A stretch of DNA of 64,000 nucleotides from Bifidobacterium erythrocebi (GCF_012932675.1 NZ_JAAIIF010000008.1:372001-436000), one strand, 5' to 3'. Shown: positions 15,185-22,818, numbered from the stretch's first letter. The notes: generated by a model not told the origin, from the letters alone. A program made the numbers and translations.

Positions 15185-16638
15185 GGCAGTTCGATCATCC
15201 TTTGTTCTGGTTCGTCGCCCGGCCTGCGGGTGCTGGTGACCGCGCCGTGCAGGGCGAGCGTCGCGGCGACGAGCGGGCTGATGTCGACGTCGGATCCGAG
15301 TTTGTTCCATCCGAACGCGCCCTCGACGCCGATCTTGCGGACGGTCGCGCCGGCGACGGCCTGTTCGAGCGGGCGCACGTCCGGCTTGTGGCGCAGTTCG
15401 TGGTATTGGAGCATGTCGAGGAGGCGGCCGCACGCCTTGCCCATGTCGCTCGCGCTGGTGACGGTGACGTCGACGCCGGCGGCCTTGAGCGGCGGGATGA
15501 GCACGGTGGCGGGCGATTGCGCGTCGATGACGACGGCCGCGAGGCGGGGCCATCGGCGGACGAGGAAGTCGACGGGCCATTTGGTGCCGTGTTTTCTGAC
15601 GCCTTTGAGCGCGGCGATGTCGATGTATGCGGTGCCGTCCTCGTATGCCTGGCATGCGCCGATGGTGATCCATCCGCGGTGCGGCGGCATGTCGATGGCC
15701 ATGGCGGTCCAGCCGCCGGGCGCGCGTTCCGGCGTGGCGGCCTGAGCCCAGAGTTCGGGGTCGATGGCCGTGTGCTCGGTGTCCTGGTCCCAGATGCCGA
15801 GCGCTTCGCGGCGGAAGCTGTCCTCGCCGAGGTTCTTGAGCATGCGGAGCATGGCCGTGGCCGTGGTGCGGTGCGGGTAGCTCGGGTTGGCCTGGGCCCA
15901 CGCGTCGGGGTCGGCGGTGTCGCAGTCGCGGTCGGCCCCGAACTCGATCCATGTGCTGTCGGGGTCGTGCGCGAGGCCGGCCGCCCGGCGGTCGGTGAAC
16001 ACTTCTCCAGGGTCCACCGGACGGGGCGGGGTGCCCATGTGGATGATGAGCGGGTTCTTCGCGGCGTTGGCGGTCGGGATTATGTCCTCGAGGGCTTTCT
16101 CGGTGAGGATCTGCGCCTCGTCGAAGATGATGACGTCGACTGCGGCGAAGCCTCGGCCGAAGCCTTGTTCGCGCGCGCCGAAGAGGATGCGGCTGCCGTT
16201 GGCGAAGGCTATCTCCTCCTGGCCGTTGGTCTGCCGGATGGCCTTGCAGTGGCGTGACAGTCCCGGGCGTTTGACGAGGGCCTGCATCGATTTGAAGGTC
16301 TCGGCCGAGGTGCGTGTGCGGTGAGCCGTCCAGATGACCTTGAGGTTCGGCGTGGTCAGGCACAGGATGACGATGATGGTGCCGACGGTGAAGGTCTTTC
16401 CGGTCTGCCGGCAGATGCTCATGCCGATGCCGCCGACCGAGCTGGCGTAGGTGCCGTCGGCGCGTTTGGCGAGCATGAGCGTTCCGATGCCCTCCTGCCA
16501 TCGGTCGAAGTGGATGCCGATCCGATCGGCGACGCGGCGGACGCGGCCGAAGCCGGTGGTGGCGATGCCGTCGGGGATGTTCAGGACGCGGGCGGCGTCA
16601 GATAGCTTCGGCGTCGAATGGGTCGTCTCCGCTGCCAT
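15181..16638 (-). CDS. Terminase large subunit
   Basis: The 485-residue protein is the DNA-packaging motor ATPase/nuclease. Walker A is CRQTGKT near residues 76-82, Walker B is VIIFDEA near 169-175, and a coupling-type motif follows in IIHMGTPPRPVD. The nuclease half has AIDMPPHRGWITIGAC and a later VVIDAQSPA acidic strand. It starts inside the upstream gene (41-bp overlap) and overlaps portal by ATGA, so the three are coupled. It is within the usual length for this family (450-550). Confidence 0.92.
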   Translation of the reverse strand: MAAETTHSTPKLSDAARVLNIPDGIATTGFGRVRRVADRIGIHFDRWQEGIGTLMLAKRADGTYASSVGGIGMSICRQTGKTFTVGTIIVILCLTTPNLKVIWTAHRTRTSAETFKSMQALVKRPGLSRHCKAIRQTNGQEEIAFANGSRILFGAREQGFGRGFAAVDVIIFDEAQILTEKALEDIIPTANAAKNPLIIHMGTPPRPVDPGEVFTDRRAAGLAHDPDSTWIEFGADRDCDTADPDAWAQANPSYPHRTTATAMLRMLKNLGEDSFRREALGIWDQDTEHTAIDPELWAQAATPERAPGGWTAMAIDMPPHRGWITIGACQAYEDGTAYIDIAALKGVRKHGTKWPVDFLVRRWPRLAAVVIDAQSPATVLIPPLKAAGVDVTVTSASDMGKACGRLLDMLQYHELRHKPDVRPLEQAVAGATVRKIGVEGAFGWNKLGSDVDISPLVAATLALHGAVTSTRRPGDEPEQRMIELP

Positions 16639-17008
16639 CTGCCATCTCCTCGGGGTCGTCGAGTATCGGGTCCGGTTCCCTCTCGCGGTCCATTTCGAGC
16701 AGTTCCTTGCCGACGGCGAGCAGCTGCTTGCTCAGTCCGGCGACGGCCGTGGCCGGACAGTGTGAGTCCTTGAGGTTGCGCATGAGCGCGGCGCGGCTGA
16801 CTTCGAGCATGTCGCGGTATGTGGCCGGCGCGTCGGTCGGTTGCGGCGACGGCTCGTCGTGCAGCGACGGTATGAGCGACGTTTCCGTTTGCGGCGATCG
16901 CCGGTGCTTGCTGGCGAGTTTGCGGCAGTTGTCGGAGCAGTATTTCCGCTTGGCGCTGGCGTTTTTCGGGATTGCATGGCCGCATTGGGCGCAGGTTCGG
17001 ATCGGCAT
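16598..17008 (-). CDS. Putative terminase small subunit with N-terminal zinc finger
   Basis: The 136-residue protein begins MPIRTCAQCGHAIP. It has a CxxC...CxxxC zinc-ribbon-like N-terminus (residues 6-28: CAQC, then CSDNC), a polar linker, a helical middle (YRDMLEVSRAALMRNLKDSHC, AGLSKQLLAVGKELLEMDRE) and an acidic tail. Small actinophage terminase subunits often have this compact helical region directly before TerL, and this gene overlaps TerL. The zinc finger could alternatively mark an unrelated DNA-binding protein. AAGGAG precedes the ATG, and a 7-bp hairpin (17023-17041) lies just upstream. Confidence 0.6.
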   Translation of the reverse strand: MPIRTCAQCGHAIPKNASAKRKYCSDNCRKLASKHRRSPQTETSLIPSLHDEPSPQPTDAPATYRDMLEVSRAALMRNLKDSHCPATAVAGLSKQLLAVGKELLEMDREREPDPILDDPEEMADGSGDDPFDAEAI

Positions 17009-17127
17009 GGCGTCTCCTTGTCCGCCGACACCATCGGCGGTGACGATTTATTTTTCACGGGGAGAGGGATAGGCGCTGCACCCGAGGTCGCCGCCGAGCC
17101 GCCGATGGGGGTATCCTCCCCTGGGGT

Positions 17128-17460
17128 TCACCAGTCGACGGCCTCGAAATCGCTCGGCTTCATCGCGACCGATGGCTTGCCGCCGGAGAGCCGCCGCTTC
17201 ACTTCGGCTCTTGCCCATGCGAGCGTGTGCGTTCCCTTGACGGCGTTGCACCAGCGGTGGGCCGGGCCGCTGTTCGCCTTGCAGACGCGGCCGCCGTTGG
17301 CGATGGCCACGGTCTCGTCCACCACGAAGCTCCATGGGTGTGGCGGGCGGAGCGTGTAGTCGATGGGCCTGCCGCAGATGTAGCAGTCGGACTTGCGTGA
17401 CCGGTAGTACGCCTGGACCTCGCGCCGACGATACCCGTTGCGATAACGCGGGTTGCTCAT
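17128..17460 (-). CDS. HNH endonuclease
   Basis: The 110-residue protein is taken from MSNPRYRNGYRRREVQAYY. It contains CYICGRPID (first zinc pair), a degenerate first HNH element FVVDETVAIANGG (DE instead of DH, as in the DEIIPxSxGG variants common in phages), NSGPAHRWCNAVKGTH with the Asn, Cys and last His, and a basic C-terminus. HNH proteins encoded next to terminase genes assist cos cleavage and packaging in many siphophages, which suggests a cos-type phage. Catalytic competence with DE is plausible but not certain. Confidence 0.75.
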   Translation of the reverse strand: MSNPRYRNGYRRREVQAYYRSRKSDCYICGRPIDYTLRPPHPWSFVVDETVAIANGGRVCKANSGPAHRWCNAVKGTHTLAWARAEVKRRLSGGKPSVAMKPSDFEAVDW

Positions 17461-17615
17461 GTCATGATCTCCAATAAGCCAGAACAGTGCGCCCCTCACC
17501 CATTGGAAGACGCCTCCCCCTGATACGCGGAGAGCCACGAACCGTGCGGCCCGTGGCTCCCTGCGGATATGAAAAAATCCAACTTAGTTAGTTATACGTC
17601 GACAGTGCGGGTTTG

Positions 17616-18374
17616 TCAACTCGCGCTGAAGCCCTCCCTGTCGACGGCCTTCCAGATGTCCCACAGCAGGTACGTCGGCTTGCCTCCCTCATCGCCGACC
17701 GGCCTGATGATCCCGCGGCTCTTCCACTTGCTGATCGTGCCGCGCCTCACCCGCACCCCGCACCTGCCGAGCAGGGCGGCGAGCTCGGCTGCGGTGCCGG
17801 TGGCTCCGCAGGCGGCGAGCCTGAGCACGCGCGCCTCGGCCACGTCCCTCACCCGCTGCTCGCGCCCGCAGGATTCGCACACGATCCACCCGCCGTCGAT
17901 GTCCGCCTGCTCGGCCCACAGGTCGCCGTCGCATCCGAGGCACCGGCCGATCATGGTGCGGTCCGGCTCGGGTTCCAGGAACCGCCCCATGCGCCGCGCG
18001 GCCTTGTCCACGAGCGCGACGATGGCCGCGGCGTCCGGGCGTTCGAACAAACGTTCGATGTTACACGGCTGTCCCAGCGCCCAGGACAGCCACACGGTGT
18101 CGCGCTCCCCGGTCGGCAGGCCGACGGCCCTCGCCAGCCGGAGCACCAAGGCGTCGATGTCCTGCGACAGCTGCCACGCGCCGAGGTTGATCGGCAGCGG
18201 CGCGACCGTCCGCACGCCGTGGCCGGAGGATCCGGCGGTGATGCGGCACTGCTTGCGCGCGATGGCCAGCAGCGCCTCGTCCCCGTCGTGGATGGCGGCG
18301 AGCGCCTGCTTGAGTTTGGCTTGTTGGCGGCTGTGGTGGCTGTGGTGTGGTGTCCTGTTGTTGTGTTCGAACAT
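17616..18374 (-). CDS. Zinc-ribbon / HTH DNA-binding regulator, probably SOS-controlled
   Basis: The 252-residue protein has a His-rich start (MFEHNNRTPHHSHHSRQQ), a helical middle (ALVLRLARAVGLPTGERDTVWLSWALG) and a zinc ribbon with two CxxC pairs (CLGCDGDLW ... CESCGREQ, about residues 145-170). A C-terminal helix-turn-helix-like part follows (LAACGATGTAAELAALLGRCGVRVRRGTISKWKSRGI). Its position upstream of HNH and terminase suits an activator of late genes. A palindrome matching the actinobacterial LexA box covers its start codon and a second lies within it (105 codons in), so DNA damage may switch it on. Function as late regulator is inference. Confidence 0.65.
   Translation of the reverse strand: MFEHNNRTPHHSHHSRQQAKLKQALAAIHDGDEALLAIARKQCRITAGSSGHGVRTVAPLPINLGAWQLSQDIDALVLRLARAVGLPTGERDTVWLSWALGQPCNIERLFERPDAAAIVALVDKAARRMGRFLEPEPDRTMIGRCLGCDGDLWAEQADIDGGWIVCESCGREQRVRDVAEARVLRLAACGATGTAAELAALLGRCGVRVRRGTISKWKSRGIIRPVGDEGGKPTYLLWDIWKAVDREGFSAS
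18043..18058. promoter_or_regulatory. SOS (LexA) box-like palindrome, intragenic
   Basis: The 16-bp sequence TCGAACAAACGTTCGA is a perfect match to TCGAAC-N4-GTTCGA, the SOS box consensus known from mycobacteria. It lies inside the zinc-ribbon/HTH gene. Coding constraints (Phe-Glu codons) could create it by chance, but a second site sits 310 bp away. Confidence 0.55.
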
Positions 18375-18381
18375 TTGTTCG
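18368..18381. promoter_or_regulatory. SOS (LexA) box-like palindrome over a start codon
   Basis: The sequence CGAACATTTGTTCG has the CGAAC-N4-GTTCG core. In the extended form it matches 14 of 16 positions of TCGAACATATGTTCGA. The ATG of the regulator gene (18372-18374) lies inside it, so a bound repressor would block initiation of transcription or its start region. Confidence 0.65.
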
Positions 18382-18445
18382 CCATTCCGTTCCTCGCTAT
18401 GATGGGTTTTGGGTGTGCCTCTGCTCGGTGTCGGGTGGGGCTTTT

Positions 18446-18574
18446 TTATGCCTGGTGGGTGATGATGGCTTGGATTTCGTCTGGTGGGATTTGCGGGATG
18501 AGGGGTGCGATTTCGTCGATGGTGTAGCCGGCGTGGTGCCAGTTGAGGATGAGGTCTTTCATGGTTTGTTTCAT
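18446..18574 (-). CDS. 42-residue hypothetical phage protein
   Basis: The protein MKQTMKDLILNWHHAGYTID... is short and helical, with a possible HTH-like turn (AGYTIDEIAPLIPQIPPDEIQAII). Its ATG follows a good ribosome-binding site (AAAAGGAAACACG) and overlaps the stop of the upstream membrane-protein gene by 4 bp, which supports translation. It could be a small DNA-binding or adaptor peptide; no family is recognised. Confidence 0.55.
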   Translation of the reverse strand: MKQTMKDLILNWHHAGYTIDEIAPLIPQIPPDEIQAIITHQA

Positions 18575-18900
18575 CGTGTTTCCTTTTGTGTGGTGTGACG
18601 GCCCGCGATGCGGGTGAGGTGTCTGATGCAGGCTTGTCGGGTGGGTCTGTGGGTGACGGCGATCTTCCATGTGGTGGGGCCGTCGGGGTTGAGGAGTTCG
18701 CCTGTCCATCCGAGTGTGTTGCGGGTGGTTCGTATGGCGAGGGTTCGGTGGCTGATGGTGATGAATGTGGTGTTCGTTGTTTTGGTTTCCTTTGGTTTGG
18801 CGTGCTGTTCGATGAGGTCGAGGATCCAGATGGCCGTGATGAGTGCGAGCGCTGTGGCGAATGCGAGGGTTTGCCGGATGGTGTCGAGCATGTTTTTCAT
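18571..18900 (-). CDS. Small membrane protein of unknown function
   Basis: The 109-residue protein has one N-terminal membrane segment (about residues 10-30, LAFATALALITAIWILDLI), then a Thr/Arg-rich soluble part with TLGWTGELLNPDGPTTWKIAVTHRPTRQACIRHLTRIAG. The positive charges after the membrane span suggest the C-terminus faces the cytoplasm. It is in the middle of a run of small, tightly packed minus-strand genes. Function is unknown. Confidence 0.6.
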   Translation of the reverse strand: MKNMLDTIRQTLAFATALALITAIWILDLIEQHAKPKETKTTNTTFITISHRTLAIRTTRNTLGWTGELLNPDGPTTWKIAVTHRPTRQACIRHLTRIAGRHTTQKETR

Positions 18901-18910
18901 CTGGCTCCTT

Positions 18911-19087
18911 TCAGTCGGCGGTGTTGATGAGTCGGATGATGCGTCGGCCCTGGCCGATGATCTGTTCGGCGACGTGGATGACGGTTTCGGCGTCTCCTGT
19001 GCGGGCGGCGGTGATGCCGGTGGTGGCGCAGTCGGTGCAGATGCGGCTGAATGCCTGGATGGCGTCGTGTTTCTCCTGTTCGGTCAT
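18911..19087 (-). CDS. 58-residue hypothetical phage protein
   Basis: The protein MTEQEKHDAIQAFSRICTDC... is helical with CTDC near residue 17 and a short C-terminus (IIRLINTAD). It overlaps the upstream lipoprotein stop by 4 bp (19084-19087). The cysteine pair could bind metal but no partner pair is present. No family is recognised. Confidence 0.55.
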   Translation of the reverse strand: MTEQEKHDAIQAFSRICTDCATTGITAARTGDAETVIHVAEQIIGQGRRIIRLINTAD

Positions 19088-19362
19088 CGTGCGGGCTCCT
19101 TGTCGGTTCCGCTGGCGTGCGCCCAGTCGCATGTGATGCCTTTCTGGACGCCGATGGTGATGCAGGTGACGTGGCGGGTGTCTTCGAGGGTGAGGTCGCA
19201 TTGGGTGATTATGGGGTCGCTGTTGCCGGTGTTGAGCCTGTGGCATGCGGTCTGGGCGGGTGCGGCGGTGCCGGTCGTGCCGGTGGCGGCGCAGCCGGCG
19301 AGCGCGATGCTTGTGGCGAGGATCGTGGCGGCGAGCGCGGCGCGTGTGGTGGTGTTTCTCAT
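19084..19362 (-). CDS. Phage-encoded lipoprotein
   Basis: The 92-residue precursor has a basic N-terminus (MRNTTTRAAL), a hydrophobic core (AATILATSIALAGC) and a lipobox LAGC, with modification expected on Cys24. The mature part (68 residues) carries four further cysteines (in QTACHRL, TQCDLT, HVTCIT, ITCDWA), so two disulfides are possible. That implies a small, stable domain outside the membrane. It overlaps the oligoribonuclease stop by 4 bp. A surface lipoprotein in the replication/early operon is unexpected; it could act on the cell surface during infection, for example in blocking other phages. Confidence 0.7.
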   Translation of the reverse strand: MRNTTTRAALAATILATSIALAGCAATGTTGTAAPAQTACHRLNTGNSDPIITQCDLTLEDTRHVTCITIGVQKGITCDWAHASGTDKEPAR

Positions 19363-19913
19363 TGGTCTTCCTCCTGGTGGTAGTGGCGGTATTCCCGGAT
19401 GTCGCGTTGGATGCAGTCGAGGGCGCGGTGGCTGGTGGCGTGGTGGTCGGCCCATGGGTCGGGCCGGTGGTGGAATCTGCGCCACCAGCGGAGTGTGCTG
19501 AGGTCGAGGGCGCGGTAGTCGAGCAGGCCGTCGATTTGGTATCCGGCCTTGCGGGTGAAGGCGAGGTCGAATGCGGGGTTGGTGCCTGCGGGGATGAGGT
19601 GGAACCGGTCGGCTAGGTTTTCGATGGTCTCCTCGATGGCGTTGCGTGCGGCCTGCGGGCTGTGGGTCTGCGGGTCGGCGTCGAGGATGGCGTGGAGGAG
19701 CCCGTTGTCGGTGTGCATGGTGAAGACGGTGTGGTCCATGGCGGTGAGGTCGAGCCGTTCGGGGCGGATGATCCTGTGGCAGGCGGCGATGTCGGTCCCG
19801 GCGTCCGTGCTGGTGCATCGGATGGCGATCTCGAGGAGCTGGTCGTGTTCGGGGTCGATGCCGGTGGTCTCGACGTCGATCCAGAGGAGCGCGTCGGGTT
19901 TGAGTTCGTTCAT
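19359..19913 (-). CDS. orn: Oligoribonuclease-like DEDDh 3'-5' exonuclease
   Basis: The 184-residue protein begins MNELKPDALLWIDVETTGIDPEHDQLLEIA, the Exo I motif with D and E (residues 13 and 15). Later parts have PAFDLAFTRKAGYQIDG (Exo II-like Asp) and SHRALDCIQRDIREYRHY (His and Asp of Exo III, DEDDh). The usual family length is about 180-200 residues. Such enzymes degrade short RNA or DNA oligonucleotides. In a phage replication operon it may help recycle nucleotides. It overlaps the downstream lipoprotein start by 4 bp. Confidence 0.78.
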   Translation of the reverse strand: MNELKPDALLWIDVETTGIDPEHDQLLEIAIRCTSTDAGTDIAACHRIIRPERLDLTAMDHTVFTMHTDNGLLHAILDADPQTHSPQAARNAIEETIENLADRFHLIPAGTNPAFDLAFTRKAGYQIDGLLDYRALDLSTLRWWRRFHHRPDPWADHHATSHRALDCIQRDIREYRHYHQEEDQ

Positions 19914-19941
19914 GGTTTTCCTTTCGTGTGGTTCGTGTGGT

Positions 19942-20835
19942 TTATGCGGGTTCCCAGGTGAGGTCGCGCAGTCGGCCGATGTCGCCGTCGCGTACGGCCC
20001 GGGTGATGGTCTGCGGGTCGGCCCCCTCGTTGAGGGCGGTGGCGACGGTGCAGGCGAGCGCGTCGCAGATGGCGTCGGGTTCGCTGCGGTGGAGGAGTTG
20101 GAGGGTGTGGCGGCATTTCCAGGTGTGTTGGTGGCTGTTGCCGGTGCCGGTGGTGTTGGTGTGGGTGATGCCGAGTTCGTGTCCGCGGCGGAGCCAGTTG
20201 CGGAAGCGTGCGTCCCAGTCGGCGCTGAGGGTTCCCTGGTCGAGTGCCTGGTCGACGAATTTGGCCGCTTCGGCCTCGCAGTCGAGTCCGAGCCGGGCGG
20301 CGAGCGCACGGTGTTCGGGTGTGGGTTTCCAGTCGCCTATCGTTTTTGCCTCGCGCGCGTTACTCTCTCTCGGTTCTATATAACTTTCTTCCTTATATAG
20401 GTTTGGGCGTAATGATGTTGCGCCCCTTATTGCGCCCCTACCGGCTGTTTTTTGCGCCCCTAATTGCGCCCCTAAAGTAGCTTGAGGCGTAGTATGCTGC
20501 GCCTCGGATTCGCCGTTTTCTAGGGGCGCAGTTTTTGCGCCCCTGAAGTCCTTCATGCTGAGGTTCCAGACGATTGGGCGGTGGCGTCCGTAGTGTTCGG
20601 TGAGCCGCTGGTCTCCCTTGACGATCAGGCCGGCGTCCTCCAGGTCGTGCAGGCCGTTCTGGATGGTGCGGCGGCTGTAGCCGGTGAGGGCGCAGAGCCG
20701 TTTCTGCGAGGGGAACGCGCCTTCGCCTCTGGTGTCGGCGTGGTCGGCGAGCGTGAGCAGGATGCGCAGCAGCGCGCCTTTGACCATTTCGGCGGGCACT
20801 TCGTACATGGCCCATTCGAGTGCCTTCATGCTCAT
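19942..20835 (-). CDS. Replication initiator, helix-turn-helix protein with internal origin
   Basis: The 297-residue protein has an N-terminal winged-HTH region (ALLRILLTLADHADTRGEGAFPSQKRLCALTGYSRRTIQNGLHDLEDAGLI) of the type found in replication initiators that recruit the host helicase. A middle low-complexity section (about 100-150) is rich in GAxxGA repeats. Its DNA contains iterons TTGCGCCCCT and an AT-rich stretch, so the origin probably lies within the gene, as the lambda origin lies in gene O. A C-terminal helical domain with CRHTLQLLHRSEPDAICDAL follows. The start at 20835 has GGAGAAG upstream and overlaps the resolvase stop. Confidence 0.7.
   Translation of the reverse strand: MSMKALEWAMYEVPAEMVKGALLRILLTLADHADTRGEGAFPSQKRLCALTGYSRRTIQNGLHDLEDAGLIVKGDQRLTEHYGRHRPIVWNLSMKDFRGAKTAPLENGESEAQHTTPQATLGAQLGAQKTAGRGAIRGATSLRPNLYKEESYIEPRESNAREAKTIGDWKPTPEHRALAARLGLDCEAEAAKFVDQALDQGTLSADWDARFRNWLRRGHELGITHTNTTGTGNSHQHTWKCRHTLQLLHRSEPDAICDALACTVATALNEGADPQTITRAVRDGDIGRLRDLTWEPA
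20372..20544. repeat. Candidate phage replication origin: iterons and AT-rich element
   Basis: Copies of TTGCGCCCCT lie at 20418-20427, 20430-20439, 20452-20461, 20464-20473 and 20535-20544, with an inverted AGGGGCGCA at 20522-20530. The first four form two pairs, each spaced 12 bp. Just beside them (about 20372-20402) is a strikingly AT-rich stretch within an otherwise high-GC gene, a suitable unwinding element. All lie within the initiator gene. Confidence 0.6.
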
Positions 20836-21248
20836 GATGCTTCTCCTTCGGTGATAGTGATGTCGATCCGGTACCAGCCGGGTTCTTCGCTGGGTTGGCC
20901 GCCCCGGTAGTCGGGGCCGGTGATGTGGGTGCTGTCGTCGTCGGGCCATATGCCGGCGTCGGTGAGCGCGTCGATGATGGCCTTGACCATGGGGGCGGCG
21001 TTCTCGGGGTCGAAACGCCCGTGGGTGAGCGGGTGGATGGTGGCGATGACGCGGACGGGCCATGCGGTCGGCGTGTCGAGGGAGCCTCTGTTGACGGCGT
21101 CGCGTGCGGCGATGAGGGCGCGGCGTCTGACTGCGCTGGTTCGCCGGTATTTCGCGCGCCAGTGGCCGCGCCTGTTCTGCGTCCACCATTCGGCCCCGGG
21201 GATGCGGATGGTGATGGTCCTGCGGATGGTGATGTCGGGCGTGCTCAT
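20832..21248 (-). CDS. RusA-family Holliday junction resolvase
   Basis: The 138-residue protein starts MSTPDITIRRTITIRIPGAEWW. It carries the RusA signature: a basic strand region (NRRGHWRAKYRRTSAVRRRA), DPENAAPMVKAIIDALTDAGIWPDDDSTH with the metal-binding acidic residues, and a C-terminal strand YRIDITITEGEAS. RusA resolves four-way junctions formed during phage recombination or replication. It overlaps both neighbours by 4 bp. Confidence 0.82.
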   Translation of the reverse strand: MSTPDITIRRTITIRIPGAEWWTQNRRGHWRAKYRRTSAVRRRALIAARDAVNRGSLDTPTAWPVRVIATIHPLTHGRFDPENAAPMVKAIIDALTDAGIWPDDDSTHITGPDYRGGQPSEEPGWYRIDITITEGEAS

Positions 21249-21991
21249 GATTCCGCTCCCCCGATGTATTGGGCGATGACCTGCTCCCCGTCCTCGCCGT
21301 GGCGCAGCGCGGCCCTGTACGCGCCCCTGGGGCTCCATGTGCCGCTGAGCCCCTTGTTGATCGTGCGGGCGAGTCCCATGGCTCGTTTGCGGGGCACGTG
21401 TTCGGCGATGACCGCTGGCCTGCCGGTCCTTCGGAGGGCGGCGGCGACGCCCTGCCAGTGGCCGACTGCCATGTGGGCGGTGCTCGCGTCCTCGGGCCAT
21501 TCGTCGAGCCATCGGATGCCGTTCTCGCCGGCGAGCGCCTGGAGTTCGTCGGCGGGCTTCCCGTGTTCGGCTGCGGCTTCGGTGGCCGTGGCCAGTGGTT
21601 CGGGTTCGGACTTGGAGGTTTCCGTGGGTTCGTGGTCGGCGACGGTGCGCAGGATGGCGTAGGCGCGGGCGATGCTGATGTGCTGGTTGTGTTCGAGCAG
21701 GTCGATGGCTTCGAGGTCGAGGGCGGTGTCGTCGTCGTGCTGCCTGCGCATCCATGTGCGGGCGCTTTTGCGTTCGCCGGGGGTGAGGCCGCTCCATTTG
21801 CGTTCGGAGAGTTCCGTGAGTTCCTGGTTGCTTCTGCGTGGCATGGCGGTTTTTCCTTTCGTGGTTTTCGGCTTGGTTTTCTGGGGTTTCGGGTTGTCGG
21901 CGAGTGCGCTGCGGTAGTCGGTCCTGGCTTGGGCGCGTCTCATCTCGGCGGCGAGCGCGGGGTCGTGGAGGATGGTGTTGTAGACGCCCAT
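21245..21991 (-). CDS. Hypothetical early protein (replication operon)
   Basis: From MGVYNTILHDPALAAEMRRAQAR the frame gives 248 residues. A Lys/Thr/Pro-rich linker (PKPQKTKPKTTKGKT) at about 34-48 precedes an internal ATG at 21844 (MPRRSNQELTELSERKW), which has the stronger ribosome-binding site (AAAGGAAAAACC). The main product may therefore start there (199 residues). The body is helical with ERKWSGLTPGERKSARTWMRRQHDDD and AYAILRTVADH. It lies between SSB and the resolvase, so a DNA-replication role is likely, but no family is recognised. Confidence 0.6.
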   Translation of the reverse strand: MGVYNTILHDPALAAEMRRAQARTDYRSALADNPKPQKTKPKTTKGKTAMPRRSNQELTELSERKWSGLTPGERKSARTWMRRQHDDDTALDLEAIDLLEHNQHISIARAYAILRTVADHEPTETSKSEPEPLATATEAAAEHGKPADELQALAGENGIRWLDEWPEDASTAHMAVGHWQGVAAALRRTGRPAVIAEHVPRKRAMGLARTINKGLSGTWSPRGAYRAALRHGEDGEQVIAQYIGGAES

Positions 21992-22518
21992 CAGAATTCG
22001 GGTTCCTCCTCGGCTTGTGTGCCGGGCGCCCCGAATGCGGGGCCGCTGGACGCCCATGGGTCCTCGGGGCTTCCGGGCGTGGGTGCGGCGGGGGCGAATC
22101 CGGTTGCGCCGCCCGCGTATCCGTTGCCGGTGTTGCCGGCTTGGCCGCGCGTGTGGCTTGTGCGGCTGACCTGGGCGGTGGCGTATCTGAGGGATGGGCC
22201 GATCTCGTCGACCTGCATCTCGTAGACGGTGCGGTTGGATCCGTCCTGTGCCTGGTAGGAGCGTTGCTGGAGTCGTCCCTGTGCGATGACGCGCATGCCC
22301 TTGGCGAGGCTGGAGGCGCAGTGGTTGGCGAGATCGCGCCAGGCGGAGCAGCGGAGGAAGAGCGGCTGGCCGTCCTCGTACTGGCCGGATTGGCGGTTCC
22401 AGGTGCGTGGGGTGCTGGCGATGGTGAAGCCGCACACGCTTGCCCCGGTGGATGTGGTGCGCAGTTCTGGGTCGGCGGTGAGGTTGCCGATGATGGTGAT
22501 GACGGTCTCCCCTGCCAT
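21991..22518 (-). CDS. ssb: Single-stranded DNA-binding protein
   Basis: The 175-residue protein has an N-terminal OB fold (about 1-110: TVITIIGNLTADPELRTTSTG, LFLRCSAWRDLANHCASSLAKGMRVIAQGRL, TVYEMQVDEIGPSLRYA). A flexible Gly/Ala/Pro-rich linker follows, then an acidic C-terminal tip (EEEPEF) like the host-protein-binding tail of bacterial SSBs. It coats single-stranded DNA during phage replication. Stop and next start overlap by one base. Confidence 0.92.
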   Translation of the reverse strand: MAGETVITIIGNLTADPELRTTSTGASVCGFTIASTPRTWNRQSGQYEDGQPLFLRCSAWRDLANHCASSLAKGMRVIAQGRLQQRSYQAQDGSNRTVYEMQVDEIGPSLRYATAQVSRTSHTRGQAGNTGNGYAGGATGFAPAAPTPGSPEDPWASSGPAFGAPGTQAEEEPEF

Positions 22519-22519
22519 G

Positions 22520-22780
22520 TCACTCGCCGTCCTTTTCCTTCAGGAGCTGTTGGAGCCGTTCGAGCTTCCAGTCGATCTCATTGGACAGTCGGATGAGGCT
22601 GTCTGCGGCTGCGCAGGCGATCCGGTAGGGGTCGCTGCCGGTATTCGGCTGCTGGTCGAATTCGCCGACGATGGCGGTGAGCATGCGGATGGTGGAGCCG
22701 AGGCTGTCCCTGCGGATGGTCCACAGGCCGATCTGGTCGGTGATGTCCCTGGTGTCGATGTCGTTGGAGTCGTGTGGCAT
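22520..22780 (-). CDS. Hypothetical helical protein upstream of ssb
   Basis: The 86-residue protein starts MPHDSNDIDTRDITDQIGLW and is almost entirely helical, with a C-terminal coiled-coil-like LSNEIDWKLERLQQLLKEKDGE. It ends just 2 bp from the ssb start and shares its transcript. A ribosome-binding site (AAAGGAACACCG) precedes the ATG. A role as an SSB partner is possible from position only. Confidence 0.6.
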   Translation of the reverse strand: MPHDSNDIDTRDITDQIGLWTIRRDSLGSTIRMLTAIVGEFDQQPNTGSDPYRIACAAADSLIRLSNEIDWKLERLQQLLKEKDGE

Positions 22781-22818
22781 CGGTGTTCCTTTCGTTGATG
22801 GTGGATGGTTGTGTTTCG

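Noticed and set aside
17023..17041. Terminator before the small-terminase gene
   Set aside because: The 7-bp stem is short, lies in the leader of the gene and lacks a T-run on the transcribed strand; function unclear.
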